Source: an uncultured Eubacteriales bacterium (lineage in GTDB: Bacteria; Bacillota; Clostridia; Oscillospirales; Oscillospiraceae). From it: 14,349 nt of DNA. Under the pieces are notes generated by a model. That model worked only from the letters and a program-made list of their open reading frames with translations, was not told where the DNA came from and searched no databases. A program made the translations under genes and the position numbers. How positions within the stretch are numbered: position 1 is the stretch's first letter; every line of letters starts with the position of its first letter. Positions 1 to 7,414 of this stretch are shown here, piece after piece. The stretch spans positions 1 to 14,349 of the forward strand of contig UQXG01000046.1 of assembly GCA_900544945.1 (NCBI GenBank), written 5' to 3'.

Positions 1-30
1 CAGGCGGAAAATCCCTCGCCGTTGGTCATA

Positions 31-56
31 TTCCCGGTTTTCAGATAGACCCTAAA
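31..56 (+). repeat. Possible partial repeat-element remnant
   Basis: The blocks CCCG, TTTTCA (38-43) and TAGACCCTAAA (46-56) occur in the same order as in the centre of the palindromic element at 4498-4528, where TTTTCA is at 4505-4510 and TAGACCCTAAA at 4518-4528. This suggests that the window begins inside a further, decayed copy of that element. No reading frame runs from base 1 into argJ: all three plus frames stop before 145. Confidence 0.35.
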
Positions 57-66
57 TCACAAAACG

Positions 67-120
67 GGCAGCGCCTTCAGGCGATGCCTTCCTGATTAAA
101 ATTATGATTTTAATCAGGAA
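67..120. promoter_or_regulatory. Two hairpins in the argJ leader region
   Basis: Two adjacent inverted repeats precede argJ. The first has arms at 67-75 and 80-88 around the loop TTCA, with one mismatch. The second is a perfect 14-bp AT-rich repeat, 89-102 with 107-120, around TATG. A weak promoter-like pair, TTATGA (102-107) and TATAAG (125-130) 17 bp apart, overlaps the second repeat, but its predicted transcript start would fall inside the argJ ribosome site, so I do not call it a promoter. The second repeat could be an operator or a leader stem. Its half-site TGATTAAAA only partly resembles the TGAAT core of ArgR boxes, so an ArgR role is a guess. Confidence 0.35.
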
Positions 121-144
121 ATAGTATAAGAGAAGGAGAAACGT

Positions 145-1359
145 ATGAAGGTAATCGAAGGCGGCGTTTGCGCCGCGAAGGGCTTTCGGGCGAACGGTGT
201 CCACTGCGGCATCCGGAAGAATCACAGCAAGAAAGACCTGTCCCTGATTTTCAGCACCGTCCCGGCCAGCGCCGCGGCGGTGTATACCACAAATCTGGTC
301 AAGGGTGCGCCGCTGACCGTGACGAAAAAGCATATTGCAAACGGCACTGCCCAGGCGGTGATCTGCAACAGCGGCAACGCCAACACCTGCAACGCAAACG
401 GCATCGAAATTGCCGAGGAAATGAGCGCCCTGGCGGCTTCCGCCCTGGGCATTTCTGCCGACGACGTGGTGGTAGCTTCCACCGGTGTCATCGGCCAGCC
501 TCTTTCCATCGCCCCCATTGCGGCGGGATTGCCGGAGCTGGTGGCGGGGCTGTCCGACAACGGCAGCGGAACCGCCGCCGAGGGCATTATGACCACCGAC
601 ACCGTCCGGAAAGAGGTTGCCGTGGAGTTTACCCTGGGCGGAAAAACCTGCCGCCTGGGCGGCATTGCCAAGGGCAGCGGCATGATTCATCCCAACATGG
701 CCACCATGCTGGTGTTTCTGACCACCGACGCGGCCATTTCTCCCGCTATGCTGCAAAAGGCTCTGTCCGGGGACATTGCGAATACCTTCAACATGCTCTC
801 CATTGACGGCGATACCTCCACCAACGACATGGTGACCATCCTGGCCAACGGCCTGGCGGGGAACCCGGAAGTGACGGAGGAAGGGGAGGACTTTACCGCT
901 TTCATGCAGGCGCTCAACTCCGTGACCATCGCCCTGTGCCGGAAGATCGCCGGAGACGGCGAGGGCGCTACCAAGCTCTTAGAGTGCAAGGTCACGGGCG
1001 CAGCCAATCTGGCCACTGCCAAGACCGTTGCCAAGAGCGTCATCTGCTCCAGTTTGCTGAAAGCCGCCATGTTCGGTGCGGACGCCAACTGGGGTCGGGT
1101 GCTGTGCGCCATCGGCTACAGCGGCGCGGATGTGGACGTGAACAAGGTGGACGTGGCCTTCTCCAGCCCGGCGGGCACCGTGGCTGTCTGCAAGGACGGT
1201 GCGGGTCTGGACTTTTCCGAGGAAATTGCAAAGCAAGTGCTGCTGGAAAAGGAAATCGAAATTCTGGTGGAGCTGAACAGCGGCGACGCTGCCTCCACCG
1301 CCTGGGGCTGTGATCTGACCTACGACTATGTCAGAATCAACGGCGACTACCGCACCTGA
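145..1359 (+). CDS. argJ: Glutamate N-acetyltransferase / amino-acid acetyltransferase ArgJ
   Basis: ArgJ moves the acetyl group from N-acetylornithine to glutamate, which recycles acetate in arginine synthesis; bifunctional members also acetylate glutamate from acetyl-CoA. The 404-residue protein has the usual family length. It carries the self-cleavage segment GMIHPNMATML, in which Thr187 should become the N-terminal nucleophile of the beta chain after autoproteolysis. Other family blocks include CNSGNANTC near residue 74 and the ANWGRVLCAIGYSG segment towards the C-terminus. The ATG at 145 follows an AAGGAG site at 133-138. argB starts 10 bases after the stop, so the two are surely cotranscribed. 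Mono- versus bifunctionality cannot be decided by eye; an argA-type synthase is not visible here. No damage is seen. Confidence 0.96.
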   Translation: MKVIEGGVCAAKGFRANGVHCGIRKNHSKKDLSLIFSTVPASAAAVYTTNLVKGAPLTVTKKHIANGTAQAVICNSGNANTCNANGIEIAEEMSALAASALGISADDVVVASTGVIGQPLSIAPIAAGLPELVAGLSDNGSGTAAEGIMTTDTVRKEVAVEFTLGGKTCRLGGIAKGSGMIHPNMATMLVFLTTDAAISPAMLQKALSGDIANTFNMLSIDGDTSTNDMVTILANGLAGNPEVTEEGEDFTAFMQALNSVTIALCRKIAGDGEGATKLLECKVTGAANLATAKTVAKSVICSSLLKAAMFGADANWGRVLCAIGYSGADVDVNKVDVAFSSPAGTVAVCKDGAGLDFSEEIAKQVLLEKEIEILVELNSGDAASTAWGCDLTYDYVRINGDYRT

Positions 1360-1369
1360 GGAAAACGCT

Positions 1370-2233
1370 ATGGAGAATCTGCTATCCAATCGGGAGCGGG
1401 CGGAGGTTCTGACCCAGGCGCTTCCTTATATCAAGAAGTACAGCGGCAAGATCGTCGTCATCAAGTACGGTGGCAATGCCATGATCAACGAGCAGCTCAA
1501 GCAGCAGGTGATGGAGGACATCACCTTGCTGTGGCTCATCGGGGTTAAGGTGGTGCTGGTTCACGGCGGCGGCCCGGAGATCAGCGAAACCATGAAAAAG
1601 CTGGGCAAGCAGGCTCAGTTTGTCAACGGCCTGCGGGTGACGGACAAGGAAACCGTGGACATCGTCCAGATGGTGCTGGCGGGGAAGGTCAACAAAACGC
1701 TTGTCAACCTTCTGCAAATGAAGGGCGGTCACGCCGTGGGTGTCAGCGGCATTGACGGCGGCATCATTGAGGCCGCCATGAAGGATGAGGCTCTGGGCTA
1801 TGTGGGAAAAATCACCCGGATCCGCCCCCAGCCAATCACCGATCTTCTGGAAAAGAACTACATTCCGGTGGTGTCCACGGTGGCCAGTGACCGCCAGGGC
1901 AACACCTACAACATCAACGGCGACACCGCCGCCGCCTTCATCGCCGGTGCCCTGAACGCCGAGCGGCTGATTATGATGACGGATATCGCGGGAATCCTCC
2001 GGGACAAGGACGATCCCAGCACCCTGATTCCGGCTCTGACGGTGTCGGAGGCCAGAAAGCTTTTCGATGAGGGCGTGATCTCCGGGGGGATGATTCCCAA
2101 GGTGGACTGCTGCATCGAGGCCATCGAGAAGGGCGTCAGGCATGTGGTAATTATGGACGGACGGGTGCCCCACTCCATTTTGATGGAGCTGCTTACCGAC
2201 GAAGGCGCGGGCACCATGGTTATGGGGGATTGA
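1370..2233 (+). CDS. argB: Acetylglutamate kinase ArgB
   Basis: ArgB phosphorylates N-acetylglutamate with ATP, the second step towards ornithine. The 287-residue protein has the amino-acid-kinase fold signatures: KYGGNAM at residues 32-38, then VLVHGGGPEI, and NINGDTAAAFIAGAL for substrate and nucleotide binding. I chose the ATG at 1370, preceded by GAGGAAAA at 1358-1365; an in-frame ATG at 1328 lies inside argJ and would add 14 unconserved residues. About 25 residues precede the first strand, including VLTQALPYI. This matches the N-terminal helix of hexameric arginine-inhibited acetylglutamate kinases, which the arginine-insensitive E. coli enzyme lacks, so feedback inhibition by arginine is likely (inference from family knowledge). 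Confidence 0.95.
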   Translation: MENLLSNRERAEVLTQALPYIKKYSGKIVVIKYGGNAMINEQLKQQVMEDITLLWLIGVKVVLVHGGGPEISETMKKLGKQAQFVNGLRVTDKETVDIVQMVLAGKVNKTLVNLLQMKGGHAVGVSGIDGGIIEAAMKDEALGYVGKITRIRPQPITDLLEKNYIPVVSTVASDRQGNTYNINGDTAAAFIAGALNAERLIMMTDIAGILRDKDDPSTLIPALTVSEARKLFDEGVISGGMIPKVDCCIEAIEKGVRHVVIMDGRVPHSILMELLTDEGAGTMVMGD

Positions 2234-2235
2234 CA

Positions 2236-3405
2236 ATGAGCATTATGGATATGGACAAGGCCTATGTGGCCGGGACTTACAAGCGGTTTCCCGTGGAGAT
2301 CGTCTCCGGCAAGGGCAGCCACGCGGTGGATTCCCAGGGCAAGACCTATGTGGACATGGGCTCCGGCATCGGCGTGACGGCTTTCGGCTACGGCGATGAA
2401 GCCTGGAAGGCGGCGGTTTGCGCACAGCTGGACAAGGTGCAGCACACCTCAAATCTTTATTACAATGCGCCCTGTGCACAGCTTGCCAAGCTCCTGTGCG
2501 AGAAAACCGGCATGAAGAAGGTGTTCTTTTCCAATTCCGGTGCCGAGGCCAACGAGTGCGCCATCAAGGCGGCGAGAAAGTATTCCGCCGAGAAGAAGGG
2601 TGCGGATTGCTACACCATCGTGACCCTTCAGAACAGCTTCCATGGCCGGACGCTGACCACCCTGGCGGCAACCGGTCAGGATCACTTCCACCAGCTGTAC
2701 CAGCCCTTGACTCCCGGCTTCGTCCATGTGCCCGCCAACGACATTCAGGCCTTGAAGGACTGCGTGGCGAAGGTTAAGGTGGCCGGCATTCTCATGGAGG
2801 TGGTTCAAGGCGAGGGCGGTGTGCTGCCCCTGACGGCGGAATATCTGGCGGCGGCCAACAAGCTGGCGCACGAGCAGGATATCCCCCTTATGATGGATGA
2901 GGTGCAGATCGGCAACGGCCGCTCCGGCAAGCTCTACGGCTACATGAATTTCGATGTCCAGCCGGACATCGTGTCCACGGCCAAGGGCCTGGGCGGCGGC
3001 CTGCCCATCGGCGCCTGCCTGCTGGGGGAGAAGGTTCAGAATGTGCTGGGCTTCGGCGATCACGGCTCCACCTACGGCGGCAACCCGGTTTGCTGCGCCG
3101 GCGGCGTAAGCATCATCAGCAGACTGACTGACGATTTCCTGGCGGAGGTGCAAAAGAAGAGCGCCTATGTCTTTGAGACGCTCACCGGTGCTCCCGGTAT
3201 TGAATCCGTCACCGGCCTGGGACTGATGATCGGCGTGAAGCCTGTGGCTCCCGCGGCGGAGGTCGTGAAGGCGTGCATGGAGCGGGGCGTTCTGTGCCTG
3301 ACCGCAAAGAATAAAGTGCGGCTGCTGCCCGCCCTGAATATCCCCATGGAGGACTTGAAGTTTGCCGTGGAGACCATCCGCACCGTGGCGGCAGAGCTGG
3401 CCTGA
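2236..3405 (+). CDS. argD: Acetylornithine aminotransferase ArgD
   Basis: ArgD is a PLP-dependent class-III aminotransferase that makes N-acetylornithine from the semialdehyde, using glutamate as amino donor. In the 389-residue protein the visible signatures are SNSGAEANECAIKAAR for phosphate binding, MMDEVQIGNGRSGK containing the Asp that contacts the PLP ring nitrogen, and STAKGLGGGLPIGA with the Schiff-base lysine Lys250. The chosen ATG is two bases after the argB stop and seven bases after a GGGGG ribosome site at 2224-2228. A TTG at 2230 in the same frame is possible but less likely. DEVQIG instead of the commoner DEVQTG is a mild variation. Position between argB and argF supports the acetylornithine role over general ornithine or GABA transaminase activity. 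Confidence 0.95.
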   Translation: MSIMDMDKAYVAGTYKRFPVEIVSGKGSHAVDSQGKTYVDMGSGIGVTAFGYGDEAWKAAVCAQLDKVQHTSNLYYNAPCAQLAKLLCEKTGMKKVFFSNSGAEANECAIKAARKYSAEKKGADCYTIVTLQNSFHGRTLTTLAATGQDHFHQLYQPLTPGFVHVPANDIQALKDCVAKVKVAGILMEVVQGEGGVLPLTAEYLAAANKLAHEQDIPLMMDEVQIGNGRSGKLYGYMNFDVQPDIVSTAKGLGGGLPIGACLLGEKVQNVLGFGDHGSTYGGNPVCCAGGVSIISRLTDDFLAEVQKKSAYVFETLTGAPGIESVTGLGLMIGVKPVAPAAEVVKACMERGVLCLTAKNKVRLLPALNIPMEDLKFAVETIRTVAAELA

Positions 3406-3419
3406 CAGGAGGAAAACAT

Positions 3420-4403
3420 ATGGATTTGAAGGGTAAAAGCTTTCTGAAGCTGCTGGATCTGACCCCGGCGGAAATTGAGGGTCTGCTGGCTTTGGCCGCC
3501 AAGCTGAAGGCGGAAAAAAAGGCGGGGATTCCCCATAAGCTCTGCGAGGGCAAGAACATCGTCCTGCTGTTTGCCAAGGACTCCACCCGCACCCGCTGCT
3601 CTTTCGAGGTGGCAGGCCACGACCTGGGCATGGGGGTGACCTACATCGGCTCCTCCGGCTCCCAGATGGGAAAGAAGGAGTCCATTGCCGACACCGCCCG
3701 GGTGCTGGGTCGGATGTACGACGGCATTGAGTACCGGGGCTTCGCCCAGAATATTGTAGAAGAACTGGCCAAATACGCGGGGGTACCCGTGTGGAACGGG
3801 CTGACCAATGAGTTCCATCCCACCCAGATCCTGGCGGATTTTCTGACCATTCAGGAGCATTTCGGTTCTTTGAAGGGGAAGAAGCTGGTATATATGGGGG
3901 ATGCCCGGTACAACATGGGCAATTCTCTCATGGTTGGCTGCGCCAAAATGGGGATGCACTTCGTGGCCTGCGCTCCGGAAAAGTATTTCCCCAATCCGGC
4001 TCTGGTGAAAAACTGCCGGGACATTGCCATGGAAACCGGGGCGGTTATCGATCTCATTACCGACCCCATGGAGGCGGTGAAGGGCGCGGGCGTGCTTTAT
4101 ACCGACGTGTGGGTGTCTATGGGCGAGCCGGACAGTGTCTGGCAGGAGCGGATCGAGGCGCTTTCTCCCTACCGGGTGACCATGGAGCTGATGAACGCCG
4201 CGGGGAAGCAGTGCCGGTTCATGCACTGTCTGCCGGCGTTCCACGATTTGAAGACCGTCATCGGCCAGCAGATCTACGATAAGTTCGGCATCGACTGCAT
4301 GGAGGTCACTGACGAAGTATTCGAAAGCGACCGTTCCATCGTCTTCGACGAGGCGGAGAACCGGATGCACACCATCAAGGCCGTCATGGCGGCCACCTTA
4401 TAA
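3420..4403 (+). CDS. argF: Ornithine carbamoyltransferase ArgF
   Basis: ArgF joins carbamoyl phosphate and ornithine to make citrulline. The 327-residue protein has every expected motif: carbamoyl-phosphate loop STRTR at residues 55-59, HPTQ in FHPTQILAD, the ornithine-specific SMG loop at 233-235 in DVWVSMGEPDS, and HCLPAF with catalytic Cys270. The SMG loop argues for ornithine rather than aspartate carbamoyltransferase. The anabolic role (argF rather than the catabolic arcB) is inferred from being last in the argJBDF cluster with no arcA or arcC nearby. The ATG follows CAGGAGGAAAA at good spacing, 14 bases after argD. A terminator hairpin begins about 9 bases after the stop. Confidence 0.96.
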   Translation: MDLKGKSFLKLLDLTPAEIEGLLALAAKLKAEKKAGIPHKLCEGKNIVLLFAKDSTRTRCSFEVAGHDLGMGVTYIGSSGSQMGKKESIADTARVLGRMYDGIEYRGFAQNIVEELAKYAGVPVWNGLTNEFHPTQILADFLTIQEHFGSLKGKKLVYMGDARYNMGNSLMVGCAKMGMHFVACAPEKYFPNPALVKNCRDIAMETGAVIDLITDPMEAVKGAGVLYTDVWVSMGEPDSVWQERIEALSPYRVTMELMNAAGKQCRFMHCLPAFHDLKTVIGQQIYDKFGIDCMEVTDEVFESDRSIVFDEAENRMHTIKAVMAATL

Positions 4404-4411
4404 CAGAAACA

Positions 4412-4440
4412 GAACCGGGGCACCCAGCGGGTGTCCCGGT
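4412..4440 (+). repeat. First copy of duplicated terminator hairpin, no T tract
   Basis: A 29-base sequence just after argF folds into a 12-bp stem (ACCGGGGCACCC with GGGTGTCCCGGT, one G-T pair) around AGC. The same 29 bases recur exactly 210 bases later at 4622-4650. This copy is followed by CCAGAC, not by thymines, so it should terminate poorly. Confidence 0.8.
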
Positions 4441-4626
4441 CCAGACTGTCGAAAAACCATGTCATTGCGAGGCAGTGCGCACACTGCCGTGGCAATCCCC
4501 CGAATTTTCAAACATTTTAGACCCTAAACCAGTGGCTTTTACTTCTATCCGGGGGATTCCCACACCAGTCTGCGGACTGGTTCGGAATGACAACGTATAT
4601 TGGGGGCTTTTTTGACACGCTGAACC
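4438..4626. repeat. Nested palindromic element (two hairpin units in inverted orientation)
   Basis: Outer arms 4438-4456 and 4608-4626 are imperfect inverted repeats matching at 15 of 19 positions, GGTYCAG then a TGTCRAAAAA-type end. Inside them are two inverted copies of a roughly 42-base unit, at 4460-4501 (plus) and 4551-4592 (minus). Each unit reads TGTC, ATTSC, GA, a 7-base stem, loop CGCA, the complementary stem, GTG, GSAAT and CCCCC. The stem is GGCAGTG in the first and ACCAGTC in the second, both fully paired. The central 50 bases carry TAGACCCTAAA. There is no open reading frame of note. It resembles bacterial REP/BIME or MITE elements; the family name is unknown to me. Confidence 0.8.
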
Positions 4627-4654
4627 GGGGCACCCAGCGGGTGTCCCGGTTTTT
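4624..4654 (+). terminator. Rho-independent terminator of the arg operon
   Basis: This is the second copy of the 12-bp GC-rich stem found after argF, here followed by five thymines (4650-4654), so it is the more functional terminator for plus-strand transcripts. Its end abuts the stop codon of the convergent MATE gene at 4656. It has no T tract in the minus direction and is probably weak for that gene. Confidence 0.75.
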
Positions 4655-4655
4655 G

Positions 4656-6038
4656 CTATACGGTCAAATTCTGAATCCATTTCCCTTGCTTTAGCATCCA
4701 TGCGCCGATGAAGCATTTGAGCAGATTCACACTGGTGCAGATGAGAAACAGAGGAACAATGGAGATGTCCGTGAACCGGCTCAGGCAGTAAGCCAGCGGC
4801 ACGCAGCATAGCCACAAAAAGCAGCTGTCGAACAGGAAGGTGACAAAGGTCTGCCCACCGGAGCGCAGGGTGAAATAGGTGGCGTTGGCGTAGGAATCGA
4901 AGGGCATGTAGGCCGCTTCAATGCAGATGAGCCAAGTAGCTAAATGCCGGACGGCGTCCGAGGTGTTGTAGATTTTGGGGAAGAGGGTGGAAAACGCCGC
5001 CATCAGTGCGCCGAAGAACACTCCGGAGCCTACGGATAGGGCTAGCAGCTTCCGGTTGGTGCTGTGCACCTCTTCCACCGTTGTGTTGGAGCCCAGAAGC
5101 TGACCCATGAGAATCCCCACGGCATTGCCCAGAGACAGGAATACCACCGAGGCCAGATTGAAAAGGGTATTGGAAATGTTCATGGCGGGCACCACGTCCA
5201 GGCCGCAGGTGGAATAGCACTGGTTCAGGAAGGCCATGCCGCAGGACCAGAGCGCCTCATTGACAAGCAGGGGCATCCCCTTGACGATGATGGATTTCAG
5301 AAGCTTTCCCGGCAGATACAGACTCCGGTAGGCACCGACAATGTAGGGATTCTTCCCAGTGTTGTGATGCACCCACCCGGCGACAATCAGAAGCTCCGCG
5401 TACCGGGAGATTACCGTGGCCAGAGCAGCACCCTCCACACCCATGGCCGGGGCACCGAAGTGGCCGAAGATCAGCACATAGTTCAGTCCCAGATTCACCA
5501 GCACCGCGGCGATGCCGCCCACCATGGGCACGAAGGTGTTGCCGCATTCCTTCATGGTGCTGGTATAGACGTTGGTCAGGGCGAAGGGGAGAAAGCCCCA
5601 GAGCATGACGGTCAGGTATTTCATGCCGTACTCCAAAGCTCCTGCGGCCATAGCCGCATCTCCGTCTCCCGTCAGGTAAAGGCCAATCAGGGTGGGGCCG
5701 CCCAGGTAGAAAAGCCCGCCGCCCAGAAGAGCCAGCACCAGGCAGATTATCAGCTTGAACCGGAAGGTATAGCGTTCGCCTTCGGTGTCCTGAGAGCCGT
5801 GAAACTGAGCGGTGAAGATTCCCGCTCCGGAGCTGGCGCCGAAAATACACAGATTGAATACAAAAATCAGACCGTTGACGATGGAAACGCCGCTCATAGG
5901 AATGGTGCCCACCTGCCCGACCATAATGTTGTCCAGCAGGGAGACGAAGTTGGTAATGCCGTTCTGAATGATGATGGGCACGGCAATTCCCAGCACATGG
6001 CGGTAGAACTGCCGATTCCCAATGTAACGATTTTGCAT
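4656..6038 (-). CDS. MATE family multidrug/cation efflux transporter
   Basis: This is a polytopic inner-membrane antiporter of the MATE type, exporting small, often cationic molecules in exchange for Na+ or H+. The 460-residue protein has about twelve hydrophobic segments in two homologous halves. Family features include an N-terminal PIIIQNGITNFVSLLDNIMVGQVG stretch (helix 1, here given only to locate it), ALTNVYTSTMKECGNTFVPM after helix 5, and a second-half counterpart around GNAVGILMGQLLGS. The ATG at 6038-6036 is preceded by TGAGGT at good spacing; the longer open frame upstream is low-complexity shadow of nagA. It lies 59 bases downstream of nagA on the same strand and is probably cotranscribed. 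Substrate cannot be told from sequence. Confidence 0.93.
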   Translation of the reverse strand: MQNRYIGNRQFYRHVLGIAVPIIIQNGITNFVSLLDNIMVGQVGTIPMSGVSIVNGLIFVFNLCIFGASSGAGIFTAQFHGSQDTEGERYTFRFKLIICLVLALLGGGLFYLGGPTLIGLYLTGDGDAAMAAGALEYGMKYLTVMLWGFLPFALTNVYTSTMKECGNTFVPMVGGIAAVLVNLGLNYVLIFGHFGAPAMGVEGAALATVISRYAELLIVAGWVHHNTGKNPYIVGAYRSLYLPGKLLKSIIVKGMPLLVNEALWSCGMAFLNQCYSTCGLDVVPAMNISNTLFNLASVVFLSLGNAVGILMGQLLGSNTTVEEVHSTNRKLLALSVGSGVFFGALMAAFSTLFPKIYNTSDAVRHLATWLICIEAAYMPFDSYANATYFTLRSGGQTFVTFLFDSCFLWLCCVPLAYCLSRFTDISIVPLFLICTSVNLLKCFIGAWMLKQGKWIQNLTV

Positions 6039-6058
6039 AGATGACCTCAATTGACGAG

Positions 6059-6081
6059 CGGGCGGGCTGAGAGCCCGCCCG
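6059..6081 (-). other. GC-rich hairpin between nagA and MATE gene
   Basis: A perfect 10-bp stem, CGGGCGGGCT with AGCCCGCCCG, encloses a 3-base loop. In the minus direction it follows the nagA stop and precedes the MATE ribosome site, with no U tract. It could reduce read-through or shield the 3' end of nagA mRNA; no terminator is claimed. Confidence 0.6.
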
Positions 6082-6097
6082 TGTGTTTCGCTTGTTC

Positions 6098-7225
6098 TCA
6101 AATCTCCTTGCCGCCGAGGAATACCCGCTTTTCGGCGTAGTCCGGGGAGCAGACGACGAAGTCTGCCAGCTTGCCGGTTTCGATGGAGCCAACCTGATCC
6201 TGAACCCCCAGAGCCTTGGCAGGATTCCAGGTGGCGGCACGGACGGCCTCTTCTTCCGGGATATTCCAGCTGAGCACATTCCGCAGACACGTCCACAGGT
6301 TGGTGGCGGAGCAGGCGATAGTGCCGTCGGCAAGTCTTGCTACGCCGTCCCGGAGCCAGGCATCCTGACCGCCCAGGGTAAACTGGGTGCCTTCGGGCTG
6401 TCCGGCGCAGCGGCCGGAGTCGGAAACCAGGATCATCCGGTTTTTGAACATGGTGAAGGCCAGCCGGACGGAGGCCGGGTGGATGTGGTAGCCGTCGCAG
6501 ATGATCTCCGCCTGCACCTTCTCGTTCTCCACTCCGGCGGGAATGACGCCGGGATTCCGGTGGTGAATGCCGGGCATGGCGTTGTACAGGTGGGTCAGGT
6601 GGGTCACACCGGCCTCCACCGCCGCCCGGGCGTGGTCATAGTCAGAATCCGTGTGGGCAATGGACACGGTGCAAAGCTTGCTGGCCTTTTCGATGAATTC
6701 CACCGCGCCGGGAAGCTCCGGGGCGATATCCACGATCCGCACCAAGCCGCCGCAGTCATCAAAAAGCTTCCGGAAGCCCTCAAAATCCGGATCCTTCAGA
6801 TAGTCCGGGTTCTGGGCCCCCCGCTTTTTGTAGGAGAAATAGGGCCCCTCCATCTGAATGCCCATGAGCCGGGAAAGACCTGCCGGGGCTTCCTCTTTGA
6901 GCTGCTTGGCGGTGGCGAAGGCCTTTTCCAGCACGTCGTAGGGCAGGGTCATGGAGGCGGGGGCGAAGGAGGTCACGCCGCAGGAGGCATAGTAGGCCGC
7001 CATTTTTTTGAGGCCTTCGTAGTCCCCGTCGGAGAAGTCCGCCCCGGAGTTGCCGTGGCTGTGGACATCGATAAGGCCGGGAATGACGGTAGCGCCATGA
7101 AGGTCAACGGCATCGGCGGGAATTTCCTCCGGCAGGACAGCGCCGAACCGGCCGTCCTTAACCTCAAAGCCGCCGGTGACAAACCGGAAATCCGGGGTGA
7201 AGATTCTGGCATTTTTGTAGAACAT
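6098..7225 (-). CDS. nagA: N-acetylglucosamine-6-phosphate deacetylase NagA
   Basis: NagA removes acetate from GlcNAc-6-phosphate, giving glucosamine-6-phosphate for glycolysis or wall synthesis. The 375-residue protein is a cytosolic amidohydrolase barrel. Visible metal and catalytic residues are His55 and His57 in PGLIDVHSHG, Glu126 in MEGPYFS, His191 in IAHTD, His212 in THLYNAM and Asp269 in LVSDSG. The HxH pair matches the Bacillus-type binuclear enzyme rather than the E. coli type, which lacks it. The ATG at 7225 follows GGAGGA seven bases upstream; an ATG at 7240 in the same frame lies before that site and is rejected. No nagB or PTS gene is adjacent. The MATE gene follows on the same strand. 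Confidence 0.94.
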   Translation of the reverse strand: MFYKNARIFTPDFRFVTGGFEVKDGRFGAVLPEEIPADAVDLHGATVIPGLIDVHSHGNSGADFSDGDYEGLKKMAAYYASCGVTSFAPASMTLPYDVLEKAFATAKQLKEEAPAGLSRLMGIQMEGPYFSYKKRGAQNPDYLKDPDFEGFRKLFDDCGGLVRIVDIAPELPGAVEFIEKASKLCTVSIAHTDSDYDHARAAVEAGVTHLTHLYNAMPGIHHRNPGVIPAGVENEKVQAEIICDGYHIHPASVRLAFTMFKNRMILVSDSGRCAGQPEGTQFTLGGQDAWLRDGVARLADGTIACSATNLWTCLRNVLSWNIPEEEAVRAATWNPAKALGVQDQVGSIETGKLADFVVCSPDYAEKRVFLGGKEI

Positions 7226-7258
7226 AGGATTCTCCTCCATCTTCTTATGATTACTGTC

Positions 7259-7287
7259 ATGGTATCATGGTTCCCAGAAAAATGCAA
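7259..7287 (-). promoter_or_regulatory. Probable nagA promoter
   Basis: On the minus strand TTGCAT (7287-7282) and TACCAT (7264-7259) are separated by 17 bases, and TGA precedes the -10 as an extended element. The start would give a leader of about 25 to 30 bases before the nagA ATG. A TTGACA lies further upstream (7309-7304) but has only a poor -10 partner. Confidence 0.55.
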
Positions 7288-7347
7288 TCGTCCCGGCCAC
7301 AATTGTCAAAGAAAGAAAAGATAAAGTTGGTAATGGGAAGAAAACGG

Positions 7348-7376
7348 TTGTTATTTCTGGCCCCGGCTGGTATAAT
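7348..7376 (+). promoter_or_regulatory. Strong promoter of the four-gene envelope operon
   Basis: TTGTTA (7348-7353), a 17-base spacer and a perfect TATAAT (7371-7376), with TGG directly before the -10, form an extended sigma-A-type promoter. The expected start is near 7383, about 30 bases before the lipoprotein ATG. It diverges from the nagA promoter, and no obvious operator palindrome lies between the two. Confidence 0.8.
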
Positions 7377-7414
7377 GAAACGAAGCAACAGTTTCAAATG
7401 GATGAGGTGGAGTA

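Noticed and set aside
1..144. 3' end of an upstream gene such as argC
   Set aside because: All three plus frames stop within about 95 bases, and the short peptides show no ArgC-like sequence; a gene may exist further upstream, outside the window.
1328..1369. Earlier argB start inside argJ
   Set aside because: It adds 14 residues unlike the family; the ATG at 1370 has the ribosome site GAGGAAAA.
3165..4370. 401-codon minus-strand frame opposite argD/argF
   Set aside because: It is a shadow of clearly functional argD and argF, with no ribosome site and no family motif.
4441..4621. CRISPR array or riboswitch in the argF-MATE gap
   Set aside because: There are just two inverted units with no regular spacers, and they sit downstream of argF, so a leader riboswitch is not expected.
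6083..7324. 413-codon plus-strand frame opposite nagA
   Set aside because: NagA on the other strand has all its metal ligands; the plus-strand frame is low in motif content and His/Gly/Val rich, typical of antisense shadow.
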